This document shows, one piece after another, positions 33,630 to 42,214 of a stretch of 64,000 bases of DNA; within the stretch, counting starts at the first letter, position 1, and every line of letters starts with the position of its first letter. The position numbers and the translations under genes were made by a program. The stretch spans positions 1 through 64,000 of the forward strand of contig JAJQRF010000002.1 of assembly GCA_021228405.1 (NCBI GenBank), in the 5' to 3' direction. This stretch comes from Pyrinomonadaceae bacterium (GTDB lineage Bacteria > Acidobacteriota > Blastocatellia > Pyrinomonadales > Pyrinomonadaceae). The notes below the pieces were generated by a model, which worked only from the letters and a program-made list of their open reading frames with translations, ran no database searches and was not told where the DNA came from.

Positions 33630-34766
33630 ATGGAATTTGAGTTCGACAAAGAAATAGATGCGATCTTGCGAAAAGCGCGGGAAAATGAAGCCGTTTTTGC
33701 GGCAAACGTTTCCGAATCGCACTTGGACGCAGACGTGCTTTCCGCTTTTGCCGAAAATGCTTTGCCTGAAAAGTCGAAAAAACTTTACACGGCGCATTTG
33801 GCGGACTGCGACCGCTGTCGGCGGATTTTGTCGAACCTTATCTCATTAAATGCGGAAGAAGAAAGCGTTCCCGTAAAGATTGCCGAAACGTCGATCATTG
33901 AAACCGCGGTTCCCTGGTATCGAAAATTATTTTTCGGACGCAATCTGGTTTACACGATGGGCGCACTTGTTCTCGCATTCAGCGCATTTACGGGTTACAT
34001 CGTGATTCAAAATGTGTCAAACGGTTTGAGTTCCGAAGTTTCAATGGCAAATACCGCCTCGAAGCCGGTAAGAGGTCCGAGCGCAAGCGATGAATCCGTT
34101 TCTCCGTCGAATTCCGCATCGGTCGCAAATACGGCAAGCAATATGTCTGCGGTTCCGACCAATCCGGCGGCGGCAAATGCGAACGCTTCTTCGATGAATA
34201 CGGCAACCACATCGGCAACGCCGATGATTTCGGGCATCGCCAAAGATAATGACTCGTTGGCGAAAGCTCCCGAACCGATCGACCGCAACAAATCGTCTGA
34301 AGACGTAGTTAGCGGCGGCGTAAAGCCGATAGATTTGCCGTCACAACCGCGCAAAGAAGAATCGCGCGATCTGAAAAATGAAAACCCGAAACCTGCTTTA
34401 GCCCAACCAAAGATCGATGACCGTGAAGAAAGAAAAACTGTGCCCGCGCCGCCGCCTGTTGCCGCCGCCGAAAGGGATGAACAGCAGGACAAAATGGTAA
34501 CGCGAAGCACAACGAATCCTTCTCCTGCGGGAGCGGCGAAAATGGCGAAAAAGAAAGCAGACAGCAAAACCGTCAACGGAAAAACATTCAACTATGAAAA
34601 TTCCGTTTGGGTTGACAGCCAATATCGCCAAGGAATGCCACTCACAAACATTTCGCGCGGCTCAAATGAATACCAAAAACTCGACGGCGGATTAAAAAAC
34701 ATTGCCCAACAATTCAACGGAACAGTCGTCGTCGTTTGGAAAAGTAAAGCATATCAAATCCGATAA
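33630..34766 (+). CDS. Zinc-finger anti-sigma factor, membrane-bound
   Basis: The 378-aa protein has the zf-HC2/anti-sigma motif H56xxxC60xxC63 (TAHLADCDRCRRIL). A single membrane segment lies near residues 108-130 (LVYTMGALVLAFSAFTGYIVIQ), followed by a long low-complexity external linker rich in Ser, Ala, Pro and Lys. A short conserved C-terminal segment ends in VVVWKSKAYQIR. It is the partner of the sigma factor upstream. The zinc motif would hold the sigma factor inactive; the linker is probably exposed and cut under stress. The inducing signal is unknown. Confidence 0.86.
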   Translation: MEFEFDKEIDAILRKARENEAVFAANVSESHLDADVLSAFAENALPEKSKKLYTAHLADCDRCRRILSNLISLNAEEESVPVKIAETSIIETAVPWYRKLFFGRNLVYTMGALVLAFSAFTGYIVIQNVSNGLSSEVSMANTASKPVRGPSASDESVSPSNSASVANTASNMSAVPTNPAAANANASSMNTATTSATPMISGIAKDNDSLAKAPEPIDRNKSSEDVVSGGVKPIDLPSQPRKEESRDLKNENPKPALAQPKIDDREERKTVPAPPPVAAAERDEQQDKMVTRSTTNPSPAGAAKMAKKKADSKTVNGKTFNYENSVWVDSQYRQGMPLTNISRGSNEYQKLDGGLKNIAQQFNGTVVVVWKSKAYQIR

Positions 34767-34817
34767 AGTTCTTTTGTTTTCCGCGCGAATTTGTTAAGAT
34801 TTTCGAGGATTCGTGCT

Positions 34818-35057
34818 GTGATACCGTTTAAAAGATATATCAAACCGCTTGAAAACGTAGAAATTATCGCAAAGCGTTTCGGCATTAAAGAACTGAATCG
34901 CTTACGTGACAAATTCGGCGGAGAAAACTGGTGAAAATTGAAAGGAGAGGCTTTTGTCGAATTAACGGACGGAACAATTCGCTATGTCGAATTGCATTGG
35001 TATGAATGCCACGGAATCGGCAAACGAAAAATGAAAATCAAACGGTTTCTCGATTAA
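34818..35057 (+). pseudogene. Small conserved gene interrupted by an in-frame UGA
   Basis: Eighty codons from a GTG at 34818 read IPFKRYIKPLENVEIIAKR and then ...FGGENW. The frame is cut by TGA at 34932-34934, then resumes without shift as KLKGEAFVELTDGTIRYVELH. Flanking residues on both sides look conserved, and the expected residue at the stop is probably Arg (CGA to TGA is one change). So this is a recent nonsense mutation, a sequencing error, or readthrough. An intact relative would be a small protein of unknown function. The frame ends two bases before the next start. Confidence 0.75.
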
Positions 35058-35059
35058 AT

Positions 35060-35284
35060 ATGAATATTATCGGTCTTGCATTGTGTTTGGAAAATTCCGA
35101 TTGCGACGATTTAGAGTTGAATAAAGTTTATCCGATCGTTGAGTCGGAAAAAACAGATCCAGCAAACTATCTGCGTGTGATTGACGAATCCGAAGAAGAC
35201 TATCTCTATCCGAAAGAAATGTTTGAAATCGTCAATCTTTCCGCGCAAACGCAGAATCGTGTTCTGCAAAATCTTGCTGCCTAA
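35060..35284 (+). CDS. Small conserved hypothetical protein, 74 aa
   Basis: Starting at the ATG at 35060, this 74-aa protein reads MNIIGLALCLENSDCDDLELNKVYPIVESEK, with DESEEDYLYPKEMFEIVNL near its end. Proteins with the same CVENxxxxDLExxKxY and DExxEDYLYP pattern are widespread and uncharacterised, as I recall. A longer upstream reading would overlap the preceding reading frame and is not conserved. It lies two bases after the interrupted gene, so both once formed a small operon, possibly a toxin-antitoxin-like or other paired unit, which is speculative. Confidence 0.78.
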   Translation: MNIIGLALCLENSDCDDLELNKVYPIVESEKTDPANYLRVIDESEEDYLYPKEMFEIVNLSAQTQNRVLQNLAA

Positions 35285-35327
35285 AAAATCTTTCCAACTA
35301 ATCTAAATTAGCGTTAAACTAAAAGAC

Positions 35328-37307
35328 ATGAAAGTTTCGGTTTTACTTTTGTGTCTTTTATGCTTTTTCGCGGCAATTCAGACGAACGCGCAACCCGTTT
35401 GGCAAGCAGGTTTGGATTCGCAGGTTCGTTTTTATCAAACGACCGATTTCGGCATCGTTTTGGCGGGAAGCGATAATTCGCTTTTTGCCTTCGACGGGCA
35501 AACGGGCGAACGAATCTGGCGTAAAAAGACGCGCGGTTTAGACGAAACTTCGATCACGGCGGTTCCCGCAACCGATCTGATTCTGATTTCGACCGACGAA
35601 GGCGATAAATCGCGGATGGAAGCGGTCGATCTGATCTCGGGCGAAACTTTGTGGCGTTCGGACAAAGTAAAAGGCGACGTGATGCAATTGGCGGTCGAAC
35701 CGGCGCAGGATTTGCTCGCTGTCGTTCTGGTCAAAAAAGCGAAAGGCAAGATCGGCGAAGAATTCAAACGCTCACCCGTGATTCACGTTTTTCAATTGTC
35801 GAACGGGGACGAACTTTGGAAAAAAGAACTGGATTCGGACGTTCAGATGATGCCCGCAAGATTTATTGAAAACGCCGAAATTCCCTACACACTCGACAAT
35901 TATCGTCCGCCATTGATACTTGACGGCAGACTTTACGTTTTCTACGAAGGCGCGACGAGCTACGACGCACGGACGGGACGGACAGGCGAACGCGACAAAT
36001 TCAAGATCAACGAAGGCGGACTTGCTTTGACCGAAGCCGATCCCGTTTTCGATGAAAAATATCTTTACACGTCGGGCAAAGGAAAAATACGTGCGATCAA
36101 CCGCCGAACTTTCAAAACCGAGTGGGAAGCGAAGGATTTGGGCGTTACGCCCGAAATGGCAATTGTCGGAAATGTTTTATATGTCAGAACCGGCGGACAA
36201 TTTACGCGCATCAAAGACGGCGAAACGGAAGAAAGAGGCAGTTTCGGCGTTTCCGCGATCGACACGAAAAACGGTAAAACCTTATGGCGTTATAAAGGTG
36301 CGGACAAAGGTTTGACGAATTTCGTTTTCGCCGATCTAAACACCATTTTGATCGCCGACAAGGACGATCTCATCACGATCGACGCACGAACGGGCAAGAA
36401 AATTGCCAATTTTGAACACGATGTCGAAAAAGCTCAATTCGTTTTGATAAACGAACGAGGAAACGCCGTCGTCGGCGGACGCGATGAGATTGCGAGTTTT
36501 GAAGTCCGGAGTCCAAAGTCGAGAGCCGAAAATCCGTTCGAGATTCAAGATTCAAAACTAAAATTTCAAAATTCTTTTCTTGAAACCCAAAATCCAAAAT
36601 CTAAAATCCAAAATCAAGAAATCTGGCGCGTAAAACATAAAGCTCCGTCACGCGGCGTTTTTCGTGTTGTCGCAGGAATCGCACTGCGGGCGACCGCGCT
36701 TTATTTTCGTTACGGCGGACTTGCAACCTCGGCTTTGAATATCGCGCGCGGCGCGGGCATTGCGCGTTCGATTTTGGGCTTGCGTTCGTCGGGTTTACGC
36801 ACGCGTTTCGGTTCGTTCGATCTGACGACTTTGGCGAGTAATTCGGCGAAAAATTATCTTTCCGATCAGATCACGGTTTTCGGAATCGCTTCGCGCACGC
36901 CGAATTTTATAAATCGCGTCAGCGGTTTGCAGATCATCACGCCTTCACAGCTTCGCGGAAAAGTCATCAGCGGTGTTGCCGGTCGCCTTACGCCGTCGCG
37001 TGCCGACATTCAGGAAAGCATCTTTGAACGCATCGACCCGATTCGCCAGGTCGAAAAACTTTCGGATTATTTCCTGCGCCGCAAACGATTATCCGAACTG
37101 CGCGGGAATTATATGTATTTTTACACTGATCTGCCCAAGCCTTTCGACAAAAAAGGCTTGATCGGCGTAAACGTTCACACGGGCAGAGATTCGCGTTTTG
37201 TTCTGGTCAGCGACCCCGATGCGCAGTTTACGACCGACGAAACCGTGAGTTTGCTTTATTCGGCGAACGGAAATCGTTTGCAGGCGTTTGACGTTTTGGA
37301 AAAATGA
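35328..37307 (+). CDS. Secreted PQQ-like beta-propeller protein
   Basis: The 659-aa protein has a signal peptide (residues 1-21, NA-Q) and an N-terminal eight-bladed-type propeller built from PQQ repeats (SLFAFDGQTGERIWRK, VDLISGETLWRS, VSAIDTKNGKTLWRYKG, LITIDARTGKKI). A C-terminal alpha-helical part of about 200 residues follows. No PQQ-binding catalytic residues are obvious, so it is a scaffold or outer-membrane assembly-like protein rather than a dehydrogenase. About residues 392-430 are encoded by a 116-base heptamer array that was taken into the frame between propeller and helical part. Confidence 0.85.
   Translation: MKVSVLLLCLLCFFAAIQTNAQPVWQAGLDSQVRFYQTTDFGIVLAGSDNSLFAFDGQTGERIWRKKTRGLDETSITAVPATDLILISTDEGDKSRMEAVDLISGETLWRSDKVKGDVMQLAVEPAQDLLAVVLVKKAKGKIGEEFKRSPVIHVFQLSNGDELWKKELDSDVQMMPARFIENAEIPYTLDNYRPPLILDGRLYVFYEGATSYDARTGRTGERDKFKINEGGLALTEADPVFDEKYLYTSGKGKIRAINRRTFKTEWEAKDLGVTPEMAIVGNVLYVRTGGQFTRIKDGETEERGSFGVSAIDTKNGKTLWRYKGADKGLTNFVFADLNTILIADKDDLITIDARTGKKIANFEHDVEKAQFVLINERGNAVVGGRDEIASFEVRSPKSRAENPFEIQDSKLKFQNSFLETQNPKSKIQNQEIWRVKHKAPSRGVFRVVAGIALRATALYFRYGGLATSALNIARGAGIARSILGLRSSGLRTRFGSFDLTTLASNSAKNYLSDQITVFGIASRTPNFINRVSGLQIITPSQLRGKVISGVAGRLTPSRADIQESIFERIDPIRQVEKLSDYFLRRKRLSELRGNYMYFYTDLPKPFDKKGLIGVNVHTGRDSRFVLVSDPDAQFTTDETVSLLYSANGNRLQAFDVLEK
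36502..36617. repeat. In-frame heptamer array inside the PQQ-like gene
   Basis: About sixteen consecutive heptamers, such as AGATTCA, AGATTCA, AAACTAA, AATTTCA, AAACCCA, AAATCCA, AAATCTA and AAATCCA, sit inside the gene without breaking the frame. The encoded stretch is low-complexity and rich in Lys, Gln, Asn, Ser and Phe. Confidence 0.88.
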
Positions 37308-37327
37308 ACGAAACAACGATTGGCGAA

Positions 37328-37368
37328 GATTAGCACGGATTTTTTGGCAAATTCGTGCTAATCTTTTT
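37328..37368 (+). terminator. Rho-independent terminator after the PQQ-like gene
   Basis: AGATTAGCACGGA pairs with TTCGTGCTAATCT with one mismatch around TTTTTTGGCAAA. A T-run (TTTTTTT) follows. Confidence 0.85.
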
Positions 37369-37394
37369 TTAATTCTTCTTTTACTGTCAAATCT

Positions 37395-38756
37395 ATGAAA
37401 CTGAAAATTTTTGTCGCTTTTGTTATGTGTTTTATTGCCTTTGCGGAAAGTTCGCCGGCGCAGAAAAAGGAAAAACCGAATCCTGAAATCGCCAAAATGA
37501 TGAAAGAGATTTCGTCAAAAAATATCGAAGTTTCGATTCGCAAGCTCGTTTCCTTCGGGACGCGCAACACGCTTTCCGAACAGGATAATCCGGCACGCGG
37601 AATCGGCGCGGCGCGTGATTGGATTTTTTCGGAATTTCAAAAGATTTCCGCCGATTGCGGCAACTGTCTGCAAGTCGAAAAGCAGACGTTTTTGCAACAA
37701 CCGACGGCAAACAAACGCGTTCTCGAACCGACGAATCTAACCAACGTCGTGGCGACCTTGAAAGGCACGGGCGACCCGACAAGAGTTTATGTCGTTTCAG
37801 GGCACTACGATTCGATGTGCACTTCACCAAGTGACGCAAAATGCGACGCGCCGGGCGCGAACGACGACGCTTCGGGAACTGCCGCCGTGATCGAACTTGC
37901 GCGGGTGATGTCGAAACGCAAATTTGACGCGACGATTATTTTTATGACCGTTGCCGGCGAAGAGCAAGGTTTGCTCGGCGCGGCTTATTTTGCCGAACAA
38001 GCATTGCAGAATAAAATGGACATCGAGGGAATGTTCACGAACGACATCATCGGCGGCGTGACAACCTTTAAAAATGCCGCCAATCGTCAGACCGTCCGCG
38101 TTTTTTCGGAAGGCGTTCCGTCAAACGAAACCGAACAACAGGCAAATACGCGGCGCGGCACGGGCGGCGAAAACGATTCGGCTTCGCGTCAGCTGGCGCG
38201 TTTTATCAAAGAATCCGCCGATCTTTACTCGCCGAAATTTTCCGTGATGATGGTTTACAGGCGCGACCGCTACTTGCGCGGCGGCGATCATATTCCGTTC
38301 GTAGAGCGCGGGTTCACGGCAATTCGCATCACCGAAACGAACGAAGATTACGATCATCAACACCAAAACGTCCGCACCGAGAACGGCAAATTTTACGGCG
38401 ATACGCCCGAATATGTCGATTTCGATTACGTTGCAAATGTGACGAAAGTAAATGCCGTTTCGCTTGCCCGACTCGCACTTGCACCGGCGCGACCGAAAAA
38501 TGTCGGGATGGTCACGACGCGGCTCGGAAATGACACGGAATTGAAATGGGACGCTTCGACCGAAAACGATATTGCAGGTTATGAAATCGTCTGGCGCGAT
38601 ACGATCTCGCCCGTCTGGACAAATTCGCAAAATGTCGGAAACGTGACGAATTTTGTGATGAAAGGAATGTCCAAGGACAATTACTTTTTCGGCGTTCGCG
38701 CCGTCGATAAAAACGGAAACAAAAGTCCCGTGAGTTTTCCGCGTCCGGTCAGATAA
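37395..38756 (+). CDS. Secreted M28-family aminopeptidase with FN3-like tail
   Basis: The 453-aa protein has a signal peptide (residues 1-22, ESSPA-Q) and an M28 zinc peptidase domain. The ligand set is visible: H in VSGHYDSM, D in PGANDDASGTAAVIELAR, EE in MTVAGEEQGLLGA, D in TNDIIGG, and H in HQHQN near the end. A disulfide-like pair (CTSPSDAKC) sits between the first two blocks. From about residue 360 a fibronectin type III-like domain follows (LKWDASTENDIAGYEIVWRDT). It would remove N-terminal residues from peptides outside the cell. It is a single gene between two repeats. Confidence 0.9.
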   Translation: MKLKIFVAFVMCFIAFAESSPAQKKEKPNPEIAKMMKEISSKNIEVSIRKLVSFGTRNTLSEQDNPARGIGAARDWIFSEFQKISADCGNCLQVEKQTFLQQPTANKRVLEPTNLTNVVATLKGTGDPTRVYVVSGHYDSMCTSPSDAKCDAPGANDDASGTAAVIELARVMSKRKFDATIIFMTVAGEEQGLLGAAYFAEQALQNKMDIEGMFTNDIIGGVTTFKNAANRQTVRVFSEGVPSNETEQQANTRRGTGGENDSASRQLARFIKESADLYSPKFSVMMVYRRDRYLRGGDHIPFVERGFTAIRITETNEDYDHQHQNVRTENGKFYGDTPEYVDFDYVANVTKVNAVSLARLALAPARPKNVGMVTTRLGNDTELKWDASTENDIAGYEIVWRDTISPVWTNSQNVGNVTNFVMKGMSKDNYFFGVRAVDKNGNKSPVSFPRPVR

Positions 38757-38852
38757 GTCGGGCAAACTTCAGTTTGCTTTTATAAGACGGATTTTTCATC
38801 AATTTTCCCGATTCAGTTTCAAAGCGTAAAGGCAAACTGAAGTTTGCCTGAC
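38757..38852. repeat. Long inverted repeat behind the M28 gene
   Basis: GTCGGGCAAACTTCAGTTTG pairs with CAAACTGAAGTTTGCCTGAC, 26-base arms with two mismatches, around a 44-base loop. The arm core GCAAACTTCAGTTTGC is itself palindromic. Confidence 0.75.
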
Positions 38853-38863
38853 TTTTTTGGAGG

Positions 38864-38892
38864 TTGGACAAAAAAACGGAAACGCGCATAAT
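38864..38892 (+). promoter_or_regulatory. Promoter of the symporter gene
   Basis: The -35 box TTGGAC (38864-38869) and -10 box CATAAT (38887-38892) are separated by 17 bases, about 50 bases upstream of the ATG. Confidence 0.6.
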
Positions 38893-38940
38893 GTTCAAAA
38901 GTTCTATTTCTAAAAAATTCTAACAATTTCATAAAACCGA

Positions 38941-40434
38941 ATGACTAATTTTAACTGGCTTTTGGACGGAAGCATTGTCGGGCTTTATTTGCTCGTGACG
39001 ATGGCGGCGGGGCTTTACGTTCGCAAATATGTCGGCAAGGTCGAAGATTTTCTCGTTGCCGGACGCGAGATGAACGTCTATCTGGGCATTGCGAGTCTGG
39101 CGGCGACCGAATTCGGCATCGTAACCTGTATGTATACCGCCGAAGCGGGCTACAAATACGGTTTCGCGGGCGCAACGCCGGGAATCACGATGGCGATCGC
39201 GATGCTCGTCGTCGGTTTGACGGGATTTTGTATCAAACCTCTGCGTGATTCGGGCGTGATTACGATTCCCGAACTCATTGAAAAACAATTCGGTTCGCGC
39301 GTGCGTTGGGCGGCGGGTGTGGTGATCGTGCTCGGCGGTTTGCTGAATATGGGCGTTTTTCTGCGCGTCGGCGGTCAGTTTCTCGTCAAAGTCATCGGTT
39401 TGACGACAACCTCGTTTCAAGTTGCGGGTTACAACGTCGGTTATCTCGAAACGATGATGACGGTTTTGCTCGTCGGCGTGGCGGCTTACACGATCTTCGG
39501 CGGGATGCTTTCGGTTTTGATTACGGATTTTTTACAGTTCGTCGTGATGAGCGTCGGGCTGATCGCGGTAACGATTTTGATTTTGGTGAATGTCGGTTGG
39601 GAAAAGATCGTCACGACGGTCGAAACGAACTATGGCGCGGGCGGATTTAATCCGTTCGTGCATCCCGAACTCGGCTGGCAATACGTTTTATTTCAATTCC
39701 TGCTCAATTTCGCCGCCGTTCTGACGTGGCAGACGACAATCGCGCGCGTTCTCGCAGCGAAAGATACGGAAACGGGGCAAAAGATTTACACGCGCACGAG
39801 CTTTTTTTTCGTCTGCCGATTTCTGATTCCGGGCATTTGGGGAATCGCCGCACTCGCCACGGTCGGAAAAATGACGAATTCGCTCGACGCGATGCCGACG
39901 TTTCTTTCGACCTTCGTGCCGATCGGCTTGATGGGTTTGTGTATCGCGGCGATGCTTGCGGCGGATATGTCCACCGATTCGAGCTATATGCTAACGTGGG
40001 GAAGCGTCATCTACAACGACATTATGGCTCCGTTTCGCAAAGGCAAATGGTCGGAAAAGCGCGGGCTTTTCTGGAACCGCACGATCGTTGCGCTGATCGG
40101 CATTTTCCTGCTTTTTTACGGACTTTGGTATCCGCTCGAAGGCGACGTTTGGACGTATCTCGGCATCACGGGAACGATCTATCTGGCGAGCATTTCGGTG
40201 CTGTTAATTGCTTGTTGCTACTGGAAACGCGCTAATTCGTGGGGCGCGATCGCTTCGATCGTTGTTTCGGCTTTGATTCCGATCTTATTTCTGGTTTTGG
40301 AAAAAACCGATTCGACCAAAGACATCGCAAAACAGATCGGACCGTATTATTCGGGCATCGCGGCTTATGTTTTTTCGGCTCTGGGAATGATTGTCGGTTC
40401 GCTTTTGAAACCGCAAGGAGAAGCAAAACAATGA
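38941..40434 (+). CDS. Sodium:solute symporter (SSS family)
   Basis: The 497-aa protein has about 13 membrane segments in the LeuT-like SSS fold. Family landmarks are VAGREMNVYLGIASLAATEFGIVTCMYTAEAGYKYGFAGATPGI at the N-terminus and the SSS core AALATVGKMTNSLDAMPTFLSTFVPIGLMGLCIAAMLAADMSTDSSYMLTWGSVIYNDI. The substrate cannot be told from the sequence: sugars, inositol, proline and carboxylates are all possible for this family. A 42-aa membrane protein overlaps its stop by four bases, as seen next to several symporters. Confidence 0.92.
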   Translation: MTNFNWLLDGSIVGLYLLVTMAAGLYVRKYVGKVEDFLVAGREMNVYLGIASLAATEFGIVTCMYTAEAGYKYGFAGATPGITMAIAMLVVGLTGFCIKPLRDSGVITIPELIEKQFGSRVRWAAGVVIVLGGLLNMGVFLRVGGQFLVKVIGLTTTSFQVAGYNVGYLETMMTVLLVGVAAYTIFGGMLSVLITDFLQFVVMSVGLIAVTILILVNVGWEKIVTTVETNYGAGGFNPFVHPELGWQYVLFQFLLNFAAVLTWQTTIARVLAAKDTETGQKIYTRTSFFFVCRFLIPGIWGIAALATVGKMTNSLDAMPTFLSTFVPIGLMGLCIAAMLAADMSTDSSYMLTWGSVIYNDIMAPFRKGKWSEKRGLFWNRTIVALIGIFLLFYGLWYPLEGDVWTYLGITGTIYLASISVLLIACCYWKRANSWGAIASIVVSALIPILFLVLEKTDSTKDIAKQIGPYYSGIAAYVFSALGMIVGSLLKPQGEAKQ

Positions 40435-40559
40435 AATATTTCTGGCTTATTTTAACGGCTCTGGCATTGATCTGGTATATTTTCGTAACGCTTTACGTCG
40501 CCGTCAAAGGCGTTGCCGACATCAAAGGAATGCTCCGCAGATTGGCGGGAAAGGAATAA
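40431..40559 (+). CDS. Tiny membrane protein partner of the symporter, 42 aa
   Basis: ATGA overlap with the symporter stop (40431-40434) indicates translational coupling. The product is 42 aa: one membrane segment (residues 3-26, YFWLILTALALIWYIFVTLYVAV) and a basic C-terminus (KGMLRRLAGKE). Small subunits with this layout occur behind some SSS-type symporter genes. It could stabilise the transporter. No motif beyond the helix and tail is present. Confidence 0.75.
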   Translation: MKYFWLILTALALIWYIFVTLYVAVKGVADIKGMLRRLAGKE

Positions 40560-40709
40560 GAATTTGCTCATTATTTTTGGGTCAAGACTAGAAAAACGAA
40601 CATATTATCTGCCTTGGCAAGATTCGAGCGAATTATAAGCAGATGCAGTTTTGTCAAAATGCAAGAGGTTTAGCGACATTTTTAATTAAACCTTTAAGGA
40701 ACGATTAAA

Positions 40710-40865
40710 TTGGACGGGGCAGATTACTCGGTTCCGGGTAATCGTAATACGGGTGAAGGAAATCTTTCTTTTTATTCCGATGAAACGGGTATCATCAGGT
40801 CAAGCGATAAACTAACTGCAGGAGCAAATGACCCGCCAAGTAAATTACAAAATATCATCGAATAG
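40710..40865 (+). pseudogene. Remnant of a type IV pilin-like protein, C-terminal end
   Basis: An uninterrupted frame of 51 codons reads GADYSVPGNRNTGEGNLSFY then SDETGIIRSSDK and NDPPSKLQNIIE, ending at a stop. The pattern of a tyrosine after a small-residue turn, S/F-YxDExGxIRxxD and NDPP is one I know from the C-terminal domain of prepilin-like proteins in Acidobacteriota. No start, no N-terminal methylation helix and no upstream reading match are visible, so this is a degenerate fragment. The rest of the 40560-40987 gap shows nothing recognisable. Confidence 0.55.
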
Positions 40866-40987
40866 GTCTTGTGCATAAAAATAGTGTCACATTCACTTTC
40901 AGAATAATGTTTATCAATTTTAGCCTTCACAAACTCGAATAATGCCGACGCAAATTTAAGTAAACAGTTCGCAAAACTTTATTTTAA

Positions 40988-42187
40988 TTACATAAAGACT
41001 TCGGCTTTTTCTGCCAAATGCGGAAACTTTTTCAAACAATCCGCTTTCCATTTTCCGGCAAAACTTTCGCTTTCCGTTTTTCTCACCAAAGCATAAACAC
41101 TGCCGCCGAAGCCTGCACCGAAAGCCGAACTTGCAATCGCGCCAAAGTTTCTTGCCGAACGCTGTAAATAAACGGTTTCGGGCGTTTGATTTCGCAGAAA
41201 TCTTTCGGCGTTTTGCTGTGAAATATCAATTAATCCGCCGATTTTTTCGACTTCGCCGTTTTCCAGAAGCGCGGAAACTTGCGGAATAATCTCAAAATTT
41301 TCCACATAAAACTGCTCGACGCGATTGGTTAATTCTTCCTTCGGAAACGCAAAATCATTATCCGCAATAAACTTTTTCACGCCTTCTAAACCGACGTTTT
41401 CGACGATTTCCGCAAGCGTTTTTTCCGCGCCTTTCCAATTTGCGACGATTTCCGAAACAAGCCGCGAAACGCGGTTATATTTCTCCATCGCCGCGCCTGT
41501 TTTTTCTGCAATTACTCCACTCGAAGCGATCACGAAACAGTATTTTTCGGGCAAAACGATTTCCTTTTCCAGGCGAACCGGCGCAAACGAAAATTGACTT
41601 AAAACGCCCTGTTTTCCGCACAAAATCGCCGCGTGATCCTGACTTCCGCCAAATGTCCCGACACCTTTATCGCCGATCAGTGAACGATAACTTTGACCGT
41701 TCTCGACACAGCCGAGATATTCGGCAAACTCAAATTCGTTGTGAATATTCGCCCGAAATTCTTCAAAAGCTTCAAGCCCGTTTATTTTTGAAATCGCCTG
41801 AAAAACCGCGATCATAAACGCGCTCGAACTCGACAATCCGGCGGCTTGCGGCAGATCGCTCTGAAATTTTATATCAACGCCTTTGAGCTTTTTCGATTTG
41901 AAATTTCGTGCGATCCGGTGCGCCACTGTCTGCGGATATTTTCGCCAGTGTTTTTCCGAAATTGAAAGATTTTCGTCGAACCCGAACGAAATTTTTTCGC
42001 CCGAATCCGCATTTTCAAGGCTGATTAATTGATTTTCATTCGCGCAAAAACTCAAACGAAATCCGCGTTCGACGGGACAAACAAGACTTCGCCCACCGCA
42101 ATAATCCGTATGTTTGCCGAGAAATTCGATTCTTCCGCAAACAAATAAAGCTTGAATCTCAAACCCTGAATCTTGAATATTTGGCAC
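40988..42187 (-). CDS. GHMP-family sugar kinase, galactokinase-like
   Basis: The 399-aa protein begins with GTG at 42187. GHMP motif 1 is GRIEFLGKHTDYCGGRSL, motif 2 is GLSSSSAFMIAV, and motif 3 is FGAGFGGSVYALV. The set is that of galactokinase-like enzymes; galactokinase usually has PGRVNLIGEHTDY, so the substrate could be another sugar such as arabinose or galacturonate. The first 12 residues (MPNIQDSGFEIQ) are encoded by heptamer repeats. It is two bases downstream of a nucleotidyltransferase, which suggests a sugar-1-phosphate then NDP-sugar salvage route. Confidence 0.85.
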   Translation of the reverse strand: MPNIQDSGFEIQALFVCGRIEFLGKHTDYCGGRSLVCPVERGFRLSFCANENQLISLENADSGEKISFGFDENLSISEKHWRKYPQTVAHRIARNFKSKKLKGVDIKFQSDLPQAAGLSSSSAFMIAVFQAISKINGLEAFEEFRANIHNEFEFAEYLGCVENGQSYRSLIGDKGVGTFGGSQDHAAILCGKQGVLSQFSFAPVRLEKEIVLPEKYCFVIASSGVIAEKTGAAMEKYNRVSRLVSEIVANWKGAEKTLAEIVENVGLEGVKKFIADNDFAFPKEELTNRVEQFYVENFEIIPQVSALLENGEVEKIGGLIDISQQNAERFLRNQTPETVYLQRSARNFGAIASSAFGAGFGGSVYALVRKTESESFAGKWKADCLKKFPHLAEKAEVFM

Positions 42188-42214
42188 TTTTAACTTTTAA
42201 TTTTTAACTTTCTC
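42152..42214. repeat. Heptamer array spanning a gene junction
   Basis: Consecutive heptamers TTGAATC, TCAAACC, CTGAATC, TTGAATA, TTTGGCA, CTTTTAA, CTTTTAA and TTTTTAA cross the boundary between two minus-strand genes. They encode both the last residues (KLKIKS) of the nucleotidyltransferase and the first residues of the GHMP kinase. Confidence 0.85.

Noticed and set aside
34932-34934. Selenocysteine at the in-frame UGA
   Set aside because: No SECIS-like hairpin directly follows, the flanking sequence has no redox motif, and the expected residue is Arg.
40560-40709. N-terminal part of the pilin-like gene
   Set aside because: No frame in this stretch shows a prepilin leader or a hydrophobic helix, so only the C-terminal remnant was called.
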